A stretch of 64,000 bases of DNA from Sphingomonas sp. Leaf208. Its GTDB lineage: Bacteria > Pseudomonadota > Alphaproteobacteria > Sphingomonadales > Sphingomonadaceae. The notes below the pieces were generated by a model. The model was not told where the DNA came from. It made no database searches and worked only from the letters and a program-made list of their open reading frames with translations. Positions 16,879 to 26,101 of the stretch are shown one piece after another. Position numbers and translations under genes: made by a program. The stretch spans positions 665,689 to 729,688 of the forward strand of contig NZ_LMKH01000001.1 in assembly GCF_001421415.1 (NCBI RefSeq), in the 5' to 3' direction. The first letter of the stretch is position 1; each line of letters opens with the position of its first letter.

Positions 16879-16955
16879 TGGTAGCGAAGGAGGGACTTGA
16901 ACCCCCGACCCCAGGATTATGATTCCCGTGCTCTAACCAACTGAGCTACTTCGCC
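16879..16955 (-). tRNA. tRNA-Met (CAU), elongator type
   Basis: On the minus strand the 77-nt sequence folds as a full cloverleaf. A 7-bp acceptor stem with a G-U closing pair is followed by a D-stem GCTC/GAGC, the anticodon loop ATCATAA (anticodon CAT), a T-arm with TTCAAGT, and an encoded CCA. The GGCGAAG start and the lack of initiator features (there are not three G-C pairs below the anticodon loop) point to elongator Met rather than fMet. A tRNA-Ile2 with lysidine-modified CAT cannot be fully excluded. Confidence 0.93.
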
Positions 16956-16996
16956 GTACCGTCCGTCAGGGAAGCGTTCTTCCCTGCGAGGCGCGG

Positions 16997-17025
16997 CCTA
17001 TAGGAAGCGGTTTCGAGGCGGTCAA
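16997..17025 (-). promoter_or_regulatory. Sigma70-type promoter of tRNA-Met
   Basis: On the minus strand, TTGACC (17025-17020) and TATAGG (17002-16997) are separated by exactly 17 bp and lie about 42 nt upstream of the tRNA 5' end. The -35 overlaps the stop region of the neighbouring RNA-ligase-like gene. A GGGAAG/CTTCCC hairpin lies between promoter and tRNA. Confidence 0.72.
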
Positions 17026-17543
17026 GCGAACATGTGCCGGGAAATCGCTTCCCATGGTCCGCCGCGATACCACCACGCGCCCAGACCGGCGATTTCCACG
17101 TCTTTCGGGGTGAAATCGCGCTGCAGATTGCCGAGCAGAAGCTTGGCGACTTGCGGGCTGACCTTGTTCTGGATCGTGACGTGCGGACGCCAGCCGCCGG
17201 CGTCCTGCGGGGTGAGCATGCCGGTGAATGCGTCGGCGAGGCGCGCCCGGATGCCGACAAGCTCGGGGGACTCGATCCGGTAGGCCACACCCCGCCCTAG
17301 CGACATCAGGCCGCCCACCCGGGCCTGTGGAGCACGGATGCCGCGCGTTTCCTGGTTGAGGCGGTGCTTGAGCTCGTCGAGGCCCGAGGGCGGCAGGTGG
17401 TGAAACAGCGTCAGGTGCGCGTCGAGCTGGTTACGCTCGGGCGGGAAATGCTCGCGGCGCATTGAGTCGAAGAACGCGGTGTCTTTGCGGCCGAATAGCG
17501 CGGTGACGATGATCGGGGCGACTTCGGTTGGGCCGGTCATCAT
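17022..17543 (-). CDS. 2'-5' RNA ligase / cyclic phosphodiesterase family protein
   Basis: This 173-residue protein of the LigT/2H phosphoesterase superfamily has both HxT motifs: HLTL (His43, Thr45) and HVTI (His121, Thr123). These form the paired catalytic centre of 2H enzymes acting on 2',3'-cyclic or 2'-5' RNA linkages. The start was placed at the first of two tandem ATGs (17543, 17540), which has GGGAG 5 nt upstream. The gene is solitary, between a repeat-containing spacer and tRNA-Met, and the tRNA promoter overlaps its end. The proximity to a tRNA gene is suggestive for RNA processing but may be chance. Confidence 0.85.
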   Translation of the reverse strand: MMTGPTEVAPIIVTALFGRKDTAFFDSMRREHFPPERNQLDAHLTLFHHLPPSGLDELKHRLNQETRGIRAPQARVGGLMSLGRGVAYRIESPELVGIRARLADAFTGMLTPQDAGGWRPHVTIQNKVSPQVAKLLLGNLQRDFTPKDVEIAGLGAWWYRGGPWEAISRHMFA

Positions 17544-17551
17544 AGAGGCTC

Positions 17552-17652
17552 CCCCCCGGCGGCGGCCGGGGTCCAATTGGGGGACGTCAATGACGATCGC
17601 TGCGCTTCGTTACTGCAACCTCTCCAATTGGGCCCCGGCCTTCGCCGGGGGG
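17552..17652 (+). repeat. Palindromic repeat, family A copy 1
   Basis: This is a roughly 100-bp imperfect inverted repeat. The outer arms are a GC-rich CCCCGGC/GCCGGGG stem, the inner arms contain CCAATTGG-like ends, and the centre is variable. The same element recurs at 40512, 45941 and 62253. It lies between kup (3' end) and the RNA-ligase-like gene (5' end). Confidence 0.85.
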
Positions 17653-17718
17653 GTATTACTGTTTGCAGATGATACGTGCCTATCAAGCTGAGGCTTACGA
17701 GGTGGACCGAAGGAGCCA

Positions 17719-19650
17719 TCAAATCTCGACCTGGCTACCCAGCTCGACCACGCGATTCGTCGGCAGGCGGAAGAACTCCATCGCGCTTTCCGCGTTGCGC
17801 AGCATCCACGCGAACAGCTTTTCCCGCCAGATCATCATGCCGGGCTTGTCCGACGCGAGCAGCGTCTGGCGCGACAGGAAGAAGCTGGTGTCCATCATCT
17901 TGAAGTCCGCACCGCAATTATGGACCTGCCGCAGCGCCGCGGGCACGTCGGCGTCCTCCATGAAGCCGTAGCGCAGCACGAGGCGGTGGAAGCCGTCGCC
18001 AAGCTCCTCGCGCACCGCACGGTCGTTGGCGGGCCAATAGGGCTGGCCGACGATCTTGACGGTGAGCAGGATGACGCGCTCGTGCAGCACCTTGTTGTGC
18101 TTGAGGTTGTGAAGCAGCGCATGCGGCACGCCGTCCGCGGTCGAGGTCATGAATACCGCGGTGCCCGGCACGCGCGACGCGGAACTGGCCGCCGAGCCGA
18201 TGAACACCTTTATCGGCATCGCCGCTTCGTGCATCCGGTCGATCATCAGCTGCCGACCCTTCGACCAGGTCGTCAGGAAGGTGAAAATGATGAAGCCGAC
18301 CAGCAGCGGGAACCAGCCACCGGCGGGCACCTTGGTCAGGTTGGCCGCGAAATAGGCGCCGTCGACCGTGAAGAAGATCGCCAGCAGCGGGATCGCGGCG
18401 ATCTTCGGCCAGTTCCAGAGGCGGAACAGCACCACGCCGAGCAGGCACGTGTCGATGAACATCGCCCCGGTCACCGCGATCCCGTACGCGCTCGTCAGGT
18501 TCGACGAGGTGCGGAAGAACAGCACGAGCAGGATCACCATCACCATCAGCGCGCCGTTGACGAGCGGGATGTAGATCTGGCCCGCGGTCGAGGCGCTGGT
18601 GTGCTCGATCCGCAGGCGCGGAATGAAGCCGAGCTGAATCGCCTGCTGCGTCACCGAGAACGCGCCGGAGATCACCGCCTGCGACGCGATCACCGCCGCC
18701 ATCGTCGCGAGGATGACGAGCGGGAGCTGCAGGCTTTCGGGGGCAAGGTTGTAGAACGGGCTGACCAGCGCCTCGCGGCCTTCGCGGAACAGCAGCGCGC
18801 CCTGCCCCATATAGTTGAGGATCAGTGCGGGGAGCACGAAGAACAGCCACGACAGGCCGATCGGCTTGCGGCCGAAATGGCCCATGTCCGCGTACAGCGC
18901 CTCCGCGCCGGTGACCGCGAGTACGACAGAACCCAGTGCGAGGAACGCCCGCTCGGGATCGATGATGAAGAACTCGACCGCGTAGTGCGGCGACAGCGCC
19001 CACAGCACCTCGGGGGTCTGAACGATGCTGAGAATGCCGAGCACCGCGATGACGCTGAAATACACCAGCATGATCGGCCCGAACACGAGGCCGATGCGCG
19101 CGGTGCCGCTCTTCTGCACCCAGAACAGCCCGATCAGGATGACGATCACGATCGGCAGCACGAGGCCGCCAAAAGCGGGCGCGGCGACGGCGAGGCCTTC
19201 GACCGCGGACAGCACCGAGACGGCGGGCGTGATCATGCTGTCGCCATAGAACAGCGCCGTTGCGAACACGCCGAGCAGGATGATGCCCTTGCTCCACCGC
19301 TTCGTCTTGGTCTTGCCCGAGACAAGCGCGAGCAGCGCGAGGCTACCCCCCTCGCCCTTGTTGTCCGCGCGCATGATGATGATGACGTACTTGACGGTCA
19401 CGACGATCATCATCGACCAGAACATCAGGCTGATGACGCCCATGATGTGCGCCGCGTCGAGCGCGAGCTTGTGATGGCCGGCGAAGGTCTCGCGGAAGGC
19501 GTAGAGCGGGCTGGTGCCGATATCGCCGAAGACGATGCCGATCGCACCAAAGGCGAGCTTCAGCGTGCCGTCGGAGTTGTGATGCCCCGTCTCGAGATCG
19601 AGATTGGCGGGTGGCACGGTCGAGGCCGCGGCGGTCTGGTCGACGCTCAC
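17719..19650 (-). CDS. kup: Kup-family low-affinity potassium transporter
   Basis: This 643-residue potassium uptake protein has the family-defining [12 protein letters not shown] near residue 42 and about twelve membrane helices up to roughly residue 460 (for example the conserved [17 protein letters not shown] and [13 protein letters not shown]). A soluble C-terminal domain ends in a VELGSQVEI tail. K+ enters with H+. The N terminus before the first helix is about 28 residues. The gene stands alone, with a family A repeat downstream and a family C repeat about 170 nt upstream. No kdp or trk genes and no c-di-AMP-type regulatory RNA were seen. Confidence 0.96.
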   Translation of the reverse strand: MSVDQTAAASTVPPANLDLETGHHNSDGTLKLAFGAIGIVFGDIGTSPLYAFRETFAGHHKLALDAAHIMGVISLMFWSMMIVVTVKYVIIIMRADNKGEGGSLALLALVSGKTKTKRWSKGIILLGVFATALFYGDSMITPAVSVLSAVEGLAVAAPAFGGLVLPIVIVILIGLFWVQKSGTARIGLVFGPIMLVYFSVIAVLGILSIVQTPEVLWALSPHYAVEFFIIDPERAFLALGSVVLAVTGAEALYADMGHFGRKPIGLSWLFFVLPALILNYMGQGALLFREGREALVSPFYNLAPESLQLPLVILATMAAVIASQAVISGAFSVTQQAIQLGFIPRLRIEHTSASTAGQIYIPLVNGALMVMVILLVLFFRTSSNLTSAYGIAVTGAMFIDTCLLGVVLFRLWNWPKIAAIPLLAIFFTVDGAYFAANLTKVPAGGWFPLLVGFIIFTFLTTWSKGRQLMIDRMHEAAMPIKVFIGSAASSASRVPGTAVFMTSTADGVPHALLHNLKHNKVLHERVILLTVKIVGQPYWPANDRAVREELGDGFHRLVLRYGFMEDADVPAALRQVHNCGADFKMMDTSFFLSRQTLLASDKPGMMIWREKLFAWMLRNAESAMEFFRLPTNRVVELGSQVEI

Positions 19651-19969
19651 TGGACGGTGAATCGACCCGGAAGTGCAGCAATCTTCATCGAATTTCCGAT
19701 TTCACCCTGTGCCCCAAGCGCGCGCATTTAGCATGCGGGCTGGAAGGCGGCAACGGCGAGGCGGGCAACGTGGATTAACTGGGGCTGATCGGTATAGTAT
19801 CGAAGCGTTGCCTACACTTGCTCCCCTCCCGGGAAGGGAGGGGTTGGGGGTGGGTCGGCCTGCTTGTGCCGCCGACGTTCGGTAATGCGGAAGCCAACCC
19901 ACCCCCGCCCCCTCCCTTCCAGGGAGGGGAGAAGAATTGCGTATGCGCCGAACGTCCGGCCGCCAGAAT
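19651..19969. other. Intergenic stretch between kup and the AsnC-type regulator
   Basis: This 319-nt gap holds the presumed kup promoter region (19651-19819) and one family C palindromic repeat (19820-19933). I see no coding gene, RNA gene or clear promoter hexamers here. Confidence 0.6.
19820..19933 (+). repeat. Palindromic repeat, family C copy
   Basis: A long inverted repeat with pyrimidine-rich left arm CTCCCCTCCC and matching right arm GGGAGGGGAG. An internal pair of arms (GTGGGT/ACCCAC region) surrounds a variable centre. It sits between kup and the AsnC-type regulator gene. Confidence 0.8.
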
Positions 19970-20410
19970 CTAGCGCCTGATGACTTCACGGATGACGAAG
20001 TGCGACGCCAGCCGCGTTACCCCGGGCAGTTGCGACAAGGTCTCGCGGTGGATGCGCTCGAACGTCTCGCCGTGGCGGATCTCGACGTGGAGCATGTAGT
20101 CCGCCTCCCCGCTCATCAGGAAGCATTGCACGACCTGCGGACACTCGACGATTACCGCCTCGAACGCCGCCATCGTCTCCTTGCGCTGATCCCGCAGCGT
20201 GACGTTGACGAGGACGATGCTGGGATCGCCGCGCGCCGCCTGCGACAGCACCGCACGATACCCCGTGATCGCGCCGCTTTCCCGCAACTGCGCGACCCGG
20301 CGATGCGCGGCGCTCGCCGACAGGCCTACCGCATCGCCGAGCTCGGCGCTGGTCAGGTCGGAATTGGCGGCGAGCAGGTCCAGTATCCTGCGTTCGATCG
20401 TGATGCTCAA
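19970..20410 (-). CDS. Lrp/AsnC-family transcriptional regulator (probable regulator of ald)
   Basis: This protein of about 146 residues has an N-terminal winged-HTH (TIERRILDLLAANSDLTSAELGDAVGLSAS spans its first helices) and a C-terminal RAM effector domain (SIVLVNVTL, GEADYMLHVEI). The start was set at the TTG at 20410, with GGGA upstream, because it aligns with usual Lrp starts. A second in-frame TTG at 20497 would add 29 residues. It is divergent from ald across 127 nt that contain a perfect 15-bp palindrome. Lrp-type proteins commonly activate the adjacent amino-acid catabolic gene in response to its substrate, so alanine is the likely effector. Confidence 0.88.
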   Translation of the reverse strand: MSITIERRILDLLAANSDLTSAELGDAVGLSASAAHRRVAQLRESGAITGYRAVLSQAARGDPSIVLVNVTLRDQRKETMAAFEAVIVECPQVVQCFLMSGEADYMLHVEIRHGETFERIHRETLSQLPGVTRLASHFVIREVIRR

Positions 20411-20457
20411 GAATATCCCGTTTCGGCGTCGACGGATGCAATCATCTTGCAGATGCG

Positions 20458-20472
20458 GTATCGCACCGATAC
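20458..20472. promoter_or_regulatory. Palindromic candidate operator between asnC-type gene and ald
   Basis: GTATCG-CAC-CGATAC is a perfect 6-3-6 inverted repeat 48 nt upstream of the regulator start and 66 nt upstream of ald. Lrp/AsnC proteins bind about 15-bp palindromes, so this is a natural candidate for the shared operator. Confidence 0.5.
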
Positions 20473-20537
20473 GAGTTTGCGAACCCTTCCCGTCCAAGGC
20501 GCGCTACTATCGCGCAAACGATAATGGAGTGGAATCA

Positions 20538-21644
<1,107 letters not shown>

Positions 21645-21695
21645 CTCGGGAACGGATACGGAACATGGGTGTTGGACAGGGGAAAGGAATTTCCA

Positions 21696-21914
21696 ATGTC
21701 CGACACCCCGAACCCCAAGTCCGAACCCTTCTCGAACGCCGAGAAGGACCCGGACGACTGGACCACCGGCGACGAGAAGATGACCGGTGCGCAGGCGAGT
21801 TACCTCAAGACGCTGTCCGAGGAGGCGCATGAGGAATTCGACGAGACGCTGACCAAGGCGGATGCGTCGAAGAAGATCGACGAATTGCAGTCGAAGACTG
21901 GCCGCGGACAGTAA
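21696..21914 (+). CDS. Small DUF3072-family protein
   Basis: This 72-residue acidic/hydrophilic protein is rich in Asp, Glu, Lys and Thr. Its core motif DPDDWTTGDEKMTGAQASYLKTL is the recognisable DUF3072 signature (about residues 18-42), followed by a charged helix. AAGGAA lies 7 nt before the ATG. It has no signal peptide or membrane segment. The function is unknown; small, charged, helix-rich proteins of this family are often stress-associated, which is only a hint. It shares the terminator at 21922-21965 with ald. Confidence 0.8.
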   Translation: MSDTPNPKSEPFSNAEKDPDDWTTGDEKMTGAQASYLKTLSEEAHEEFDETLTKADASKKIDELQSKTGRGQ

Positions 21915-21921
21915 GTGCTTC

Positions 21922-21965
21922 ATCCCGTCATCCTGGGCTTGCCCCAGGATGACGGGATTATTTTT
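21922..21965 (+). terminator. Rho-independent terminator after ald/DUF3072
   Basis: A 15-bp perfect stem (21923-21937 with 21943-21957) with a 5-nt loop is followed by TTATTTTT. The arm sequence (CCCGTCATCCTGGG) resembles the GTCATCC arms of the family B variants, so a repeat may have been recruited as terminator. Its U-tract falls within the last codons of the convergent ccmI. Confidence 0.85.
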
Positions 21966-22602
21966 GGCCGGCGTCCGGCGTATCCTGCATAGCCAGAAAC
22001 CGATCCAGCAGCGCGAGCCGAGTGGCGATCTCGCCCCGGTATGAGATGTTGGCTGGCGTCAATGCCAGCGCCTTTGCCCAATACGGGCGAGCCGTCGCGA
22101 ACTCTCCCGCTCGCACATAGGCCAGTCCGAGAAAGAACGGTGGAGCGGGATGCTTCGGCGCCAATCGCATCGCTTGCTGGAAGGCGAACAGCGCGGGCGG
22201 CGAAACCTGGTTGGCATCGTGCGCCGCCAGCGCGTTGGCGAGCCCGGTCCACATCACCACGCTCTTTGGGGCGATCCTGAGCCCCCCGAGCAATACCTGC
22301 ACAGCCGCGCGACGGTCGCCGATCCGCGTCATCGCGTCTGCGGCAACCAGGTACGCTGCGGCGCCCGTATACCGCTCGAGCATCTGATCGCGCAGTTCGA
22401 GCATGGCGCTGTCGTCCGGCGTTGCCGCAAGTCCGGGCGACACTTCGTGGCCGGCGAGTCCTGGCTGCCCCTGCCACGCGTATCCCGCCGCACCGAGCAT
22501 CAGCGCCGCCGCGACCATCGTCCAAAGAACGCGGTTCACCTTCAGCACCGCGAGCAGCGCGAACGCTCCCACCCCGATGGCAGCCAGCCAGAAATACCCC
22601 AT
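21958..22602 (-). CDS. ccmI: Cytochrome c biogenesis TPR protein CcmI
   Basis: This 214-residue protein has an N-terminal membrane segment (FWLAAIGVGAFALLAVL), a second one (VAAALMLGAAGYAW), and a periplasmic tetratricopeptide-like helix repeat region (residues about 85-205). It fits CcmI/CycH, which holds apocytochrome c and presents it to the CcmF/CcmH haem ligase. The ATG at 22602 overlaps the ccmH stop by one base (TGATG). It is shorter than the two-domain CcmI of rhizobia, with little beyond the TPR region. Confidence 0.85.
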   Translation of the reverse strand: MGYFWLAAIGVGAFALLAVLKVNRVLWTMVAAALMLGAAGYAWQGQPGLAGHEVSPGLAATPDDSAMLELRDQMLERYTGAAAYLVAADAMTRIGDRRAAVQVLLGGLRIAPKSVVMWTGLANALAAHDANQVSPPALFAFQQAMRLAPKHPAPPFFLGLAYVRAGEFATARPYWAKALALTPANISYRGEIATRLALLDRFLAMQDTPDAGQK

Positions 22603-23123
22603 CAGCGTGTCCTCCGCCGGAAGCTCGACCGCGCGATCCAGCCGCCGATGCCAAGCAGCAGGATCGGCGCTAGCCACAACGGCCATGTCAGGCCGGATAG
22701 GGGGGGATCGTACGTCACGTAGTCGCCGTAGCGCGCGATCAGCCAGTCGCGGATCGAGGCAGGCTTTTCGCCACGCTCGATCCGCTCGCGGACTAGCGCG
22801 CGCATGTCGGCCGCCATGTCCGCGTCGCTGTCGGCGATCGACTGGCCCTGGCAGACGAGGCAGCGCAGCGTTTCCATCAGCGCGCGTGCGGAAGCTTCCT
22901 GCGCGGGGTCGGTAAGTTGCACGTTGGCGTAATGCGCTGGTGGTGCAACCGGCTGGGCGAAAGCCGGCGAGATGCAGAGCAACATTGCGGCAAGAACCTC
23001 CCCTCCCGCTCGCGGGAGGGGTCGGGGGAGGGCATGACGCGAACGTGCGGTTGGTGAGGCATGAGAAGCCCCTCCCCTAACCCCTCCCGCAAGCGGGAGG
23101 GGAACTTGGTTAGCCCCCCTCAC
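22602..23123 (-). CDS. ccmH: Cytochrome c-type biogenesis protein CcmH, with a repeat inserted in its 5' end
   Basis: CcmH reduces the apocytochrome CxxCH. It shows the LRCLVCQGQSI redox motif, a DMRALVRERIERG helix, YGDYVTY, and a C-terminal membrane anchor (WPLWLAPILLLGIGGWIA) with a basic tail. The GTG at 23123 overlaps the ccmG stop (GTGA), which fits the coupling seen along this operon. However, residues about 7-43 are encoded by a family C palindromic repeat, so the signal peptide core (LAAMLLCISPAFA) lies far from the start. An internal ATG at 22985 would give a very short signal. Either the long form is made or secretion is impaired. Confidence 0.85.
   Translation of the reverse strand: MRGANQVPLPLAGGVRGGASHASPTARSRHALPRPLPRAGGEVLAAMLLCISPAFAQPVAPPAHYANVQLTDPAQEASARALMETLRCLVCQGQSIADSDADMAADMRALVRERIERGEKPASIRDWLIARYGDYVTYDPPLSGLTWPLWLAPILLLGIGGWIARSSFRRRTR
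22997..23105 (+). repeat. Palindromic repeat, family C copy, inside the 5' end of ccmH
   Basis: The arms CCCCTCCCGC-TCGC-GGGAGGGG at the left and CCCCTCCCGC-AAGC-GGGAGGGG at the right are each hairpins and also pair with each other across about 110 bp. The element lies just after the ccmH start codon and is open in the ccmH frame. Confidence 0.88.
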
Positions 23124-23647
23124 CGCGCGTCCTTCAACGCTTGCACGATCTCGGGCACATTCTCCGGCCGGATATCGCCGATGATCTGCTTCACTACGAT
23201 CCCGCGACCATCGATCACGAACGTCTCCGGCACCCCCGACGAGCCCAGCGCCAACTGCACCTGGCTGGCCCGATCGCTGCCGATCCGCTCGTACGGATCA
23301 CCGTTGCGGCGGAGGAACCCGGCGATCGCCGGCGCGGTGTCACGGATCGCGATCGCGTCGATCGGCACGCCCATCGCCTTCAGACGCATCAGTTGCGGCG
23401 CCTCGGCGATGCACGGGACGCACCAGCTCGCGAAGACGTTGAGCAACCGCGGCTTGCCCTGCCGGAACGACGCGCTGGCCAGGCCCGGTTTGCCGGGGAC
23501 CATCGCGGGCAGCGCGAAATCGGGGAGCGGTTTGCCGACCATCGCCGACCGCACCACCTTCTCTGCCGGCCGGAACAGCCCGCTCGCCACCACTGCGAAC
23601 AGCAGCGCGAAGATCGCAAGCGGCGCCCAGAGTGCGAACCGCTTCAT
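23120..23647 (-). CDS. ccmG: Thiol:disulfide interchange protein CcmG/DsbE
   Basis: This 175-residue membrane-anchored thioredoxin-fold protein keeps apocytochrome c thiols reduced for haem attachment. It has an N-terminal anchor (LWAPLAIFALLFAVVASGLF), a FASWCVPCIAEAP active site (Cys76, Cys79), a GVPETFVID cis-proline region and the ERIGSD insertion typical of CcmG. The ATG at 23647 overlaps the ccmF stop (ATGA). Confidence 0.94.
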   Translation of the reverse strand: MKRFALWAPLAIFALLFAVVASGLFRPAEKVVRSAMVGKPLPDFALPAMVPGKPGLASASFRQGKPRLLNVFASWCVPCIAEAPQLMRLKAMGVPIDAIAIRDTAPAIAGFLRRNGDPYERIGSDRASQVQLALGSSGVPETFVIDGRGIVVKQIIGDIRPENVPEIVQALKDAR

Positions 23648-25557
23648 GCCCATTCGGGCCGTATCGCGGCCCGTCGCTCGCGCAGCACCCGACCGATCAA
23701 CGACAGCATACCGCCGAGCGCGATCAGCACCCCGCCGAACCAGATCAGCGTCACGAACGGCTTCCACCAGAGGCGGAGTTGCCAGCGCCCCTGCCCGTCC
23801 GGCTGGCCGAGCACGGTATAAAGCTGCCCGTCGAGCACCGTCAGGATGGCGGACTCGTTCGTGCTCGTCGGCGGGTTGGCAAAGAAGCGGAGTTGCGGGC
23901 GCAGGATGCTCTCGCTGCCCCCGCGCGTCGCGGTCAGCCGTGCTTCCAGGGCCGACCAGTTCTCACCGATCACCGGAGAAATGCCGTCGAGCGTCACGGT
24001 GTACGGCCCGACCCGTGCTGGTTCGCCCGCGCGCACTGCGACCAGCGTTTCCTTCGTGAAGGCGCTGTCCGACGCCATCCCGGCGAGACTGACCGCGATA
24101 CCGAGGTGCGCGATGACCATGCCGTAGGTGAAGAGCGGCGTGCGCTTGAGATTGCGCTGCCACAACGGCGCGACGCTTGCGACCGCAAGCCCTGCGGCAA
24201 GCGACAGCCCGGCCCAGGGCAACACGCCCGGCCAGACGAACAGCAACGCGATTGCCGCCACCAACGTCGCGCCGATCGGCAGCATCACGCGGCCGAGCAC
24301 CGCTTTCGCATCGTCCCGTCGCCAGCGAAGCAGCGGCCCGACCGCCATCACCGCGACGAGAAGCAACGCGATCGGCCCCGCTGCCTTGTTGAAGAACGGC
24401 GGCCCGACCGACAGCTGCACGCCGAAGCTGGCCGCGACGATCGGGTAGAGCGTGCCGATCAGGACGATCCCTAGGATCACCGACAATAGCAGGTTGTTCG
24501 CGACCAGCCCGCCCTCGCGACTGATCGGATCGAAGGTCGTGCCAGCACGGACGGTGCCGATCCGCGCGGCGAACAGCGCCAGCGCCCCGCCGATGTAGAT
24601 TGCGAGCAACGCCAGGATGAACGCGCCGCGCTCCGGGTCGACCGCGAAAGCGTGGACGCTCGTCAGGATGCCCGATCGCACCAAAAACGTGCCGATCATC
24701 GACATCGAGAACGCGACGACCGCCAGCATGATCGTCCACGCGCGCAGGCCGTCGCGGGTCGCGAGTACGGTCACGGAATGGAGCAGCGCGGTGGCGGCTA
24801 GCCACGGCATCAGCGAGGCGTTCTCGACCGGATCCCAGAACCACCAGCCGCCCCAGCCGAGCTCGTAATACGCCCAGTACGATCCGGCGGTGATGCCGAG
24901 CGTCAGGAATATCCACGCGATCAGCACCCAGGGGCGCATCGCTTTCGCGAACGCCGGCCCGACATCGCGCGTGACGAGCGCACCGACCGCGAACGAGAAC
25001 GCGACCGAGAGGCCGACATAGCCGGTGTAGAGCGTCGGCGGATGGAACGCCAAGCCGGGGTCCTGCAACAGCGGGTTAAGCCCGAGGCCATCGGCGGCAG
25101 CGGGATTGAGCCGCGCGAACGGGTTCGAGGAGAAGAGCAGGAACGCGTAGAAACCGAGCGCGATCGTCGCCTGCGCGCCGAGCGTCGCGGTGAGCGTGCG
25201 TTCGGGCAGCGAGCGCTCGAAGATCGCGACCGCACCGCCGGCCAGCCCGAGGATCGTCACCCAGAGCAGCATCGAGCCTTCGTGATTTCCCCACGCCCCG
25301 GCGAACTTGTAGAGCCAGGGCTTGGCCGAATGGCTGTTCTCGACGACCAGTTTGACGGACATGTCGGAGTCGAGGAACAGTTCGATCAGCAGCGCCATCA
25401 CCAGCAATGCGAGCAGCCCCTGGACGATCGCCACCGGCCGGACCGCCGCCGCAACATCGTCACGACCGCGTGCGATGCCGATCGCTGCCATCACGAGCTG
25501 CAATGCCGCGAGCGCGCCCGCGAACCAGAGCGCGGCGAGGCCTGCTTCGGCGATCAC
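23644..25557 (-). CDS. ccmF: Haem lyase subunit CcmF
   Basis: This 637-residue polytopic membrane protein, together with CcmH/CcmI, ligates haem to apocytochrome c. The WWD signature is clear (GWGGWWFWDPVENAS). Conserved FHPPTLYTGYVG, NHEGSMLLWVTIL and about fourteen hydrophobic segments are visible, along with the large periplasmic loop before the last helix (GEPARVGPYTVTLDG). Overlaps of 4 nt link it to ccmE upstream and ccmG downstream. Confidence 0.97.
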   Translation of the reverse strand: MIAEAGLAALWFAGALAALQLVMAAIGIARGRDDVAAAVRPVAIVQGLLALLVMALLIELFLDSDMSVKLVVENSHSAKPWLYKFAGAWGNHEGSMLLWVTILGLAGGAVAIFERSLPERTLTATLGAQATIALGFYAFLLFSSNPFARLNPAAADGLGLNPLLQDPGLAFHPPTLYTGYVGLSVAFSFAVGALVTRDVGPAFAKAMRPWVLIAWIFLTLGITAGSYWAYYELGWGGWWFWDPVENASLMPWLAATALLHSVTVLATRDGLRAWTIMLAVVAFSMSMIGTFLVRSGILTSVHAFAVDPERGAFILALLAIYIGGALALFAARIGTVRAGTTFDPISREGGLVANNLLLSVILGIVLIGTLYPIVAASFGVQLSVGPPFFNKAAGPIALLLVAVMAVGPLLRWRRDDAKAVLGRVMLPIGATLVAAIALLFVWPGVLPWAGLSLAAGLAVASVAPLWQRNLKRTPLFTYGMVIAHLGIAVSLAGMASDSAFTKETLVAVRAGEPARVGPYTVTLDGISPVIGENWSALEARLTATRGGSESILRPQLRFFANPPTSTNESAILTVLDGQLYTVLGQPDGQGRWQLRLWWKPFVTLIWFGGVLIALGGMLSLIGRVLRERRAAIRPEWA

Positions 25558-26000
25558 TGCTTGGCGTCCGGTTCGAGAGTCTTGGTCTCATGCATCTTGC
25601 CGGCCATTTCCGGCGGCATGTATTTCTCGTCGTGCTTAGCGAGCAGGTTCGACGCGACGAAGCTGCCGTTGGGCTGGAACTGGCCTTCGGCGACGACGCC
25701 CGATTTCTCGCGGAACAGGTCCGGGACGATGCCGGCAAAGACGACCGGTGTGGTTGCCCGGCCGTCGGTGACGGTGAAATGCACGGTGATGCCGTCCGCG
25801 GCGCGTTTTACCGAGCCGCCTTCGACCATCCCGCCGAGTCTTACCGCGCGTCCGAGCGGGAGGCCGTCGCGACGCACGTCTGAGGGCGCATAGAAGAACG
25901 CGGCCTGGTCCTTCAGCGCGGACAGCGCGAGCAAGCCCGCGACGACGACCGCACCGAGTGCCAGGAGCGCTAGCGTCAGGCGTTGATGCTTGGCCTTCAT
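25554..26000 (-). CDS. ccmE: Cytochrome c maturation haem chaperone CcmE
   Basis: This 148-residue periplasmic haem chaperone has an N-terminal membrane anchor (LTLALLALGAVVVAGLLALSAL), an OB-fold (FFYAPSDV, VRLGGMVEGGSV, FTVTDG) and the covalent haem-binding region LLAKHDEKYMPPE, whose His-x4-Tyr pattern is characteristic. The ATG overlaps the ccmD stop and its own stop overlaps ccmF. Confidence 0.96.
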   Translation of the reverse strand: MKAKHQRLTLALLALGAVVVAGLLALSALKDQAAFFYAPSDVRRDGLPLGRAVRLGGMVEGGSVKRAADGITVHFTVTDGRATTPVVFAGIVPDLFREKSGVVAEGQFQPNGSFVASNLLAKHDEKYMPPEMAGKMHETKTLEPDAKQ

Positions 26001-26101
26001 TTCTCGGCCCTGCGCATCGCGAGGTAGCTCAGCAATGCGATGATCGCGCCGCCACCCAGCGTCACGACATACGCGGCAGTCACGAACGGCCAGGGGTTCA
26101 T
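25997..26101 (-). CDS. ccmD: Haem exporter subunit CcmD
   Basis: This 34-residue single-span protein has a central hydrophobic helix (FVTAAYVVTLGGGAIIALLSYLAM) and a basic end (RRAEK). It sits precisely between ccmC and ccmE with ATGA overlaps on both sides. CcmD links CcmC and CcmE during haem loading. Size, topology and position together identify it even though sequence conservation in this family is low. Confidence 0.88.
   Translation of the reverse strand: MNPWPFVTAAYVVTLGGGAIIALLSYLAMRRAEK

Noticed and set aside
17920..19731. 603-codon plus-strand open frame opposite kup
   Set aside because: Antisense shadow of Kup; composition is His/Arg/Glu-rich with no motifs.
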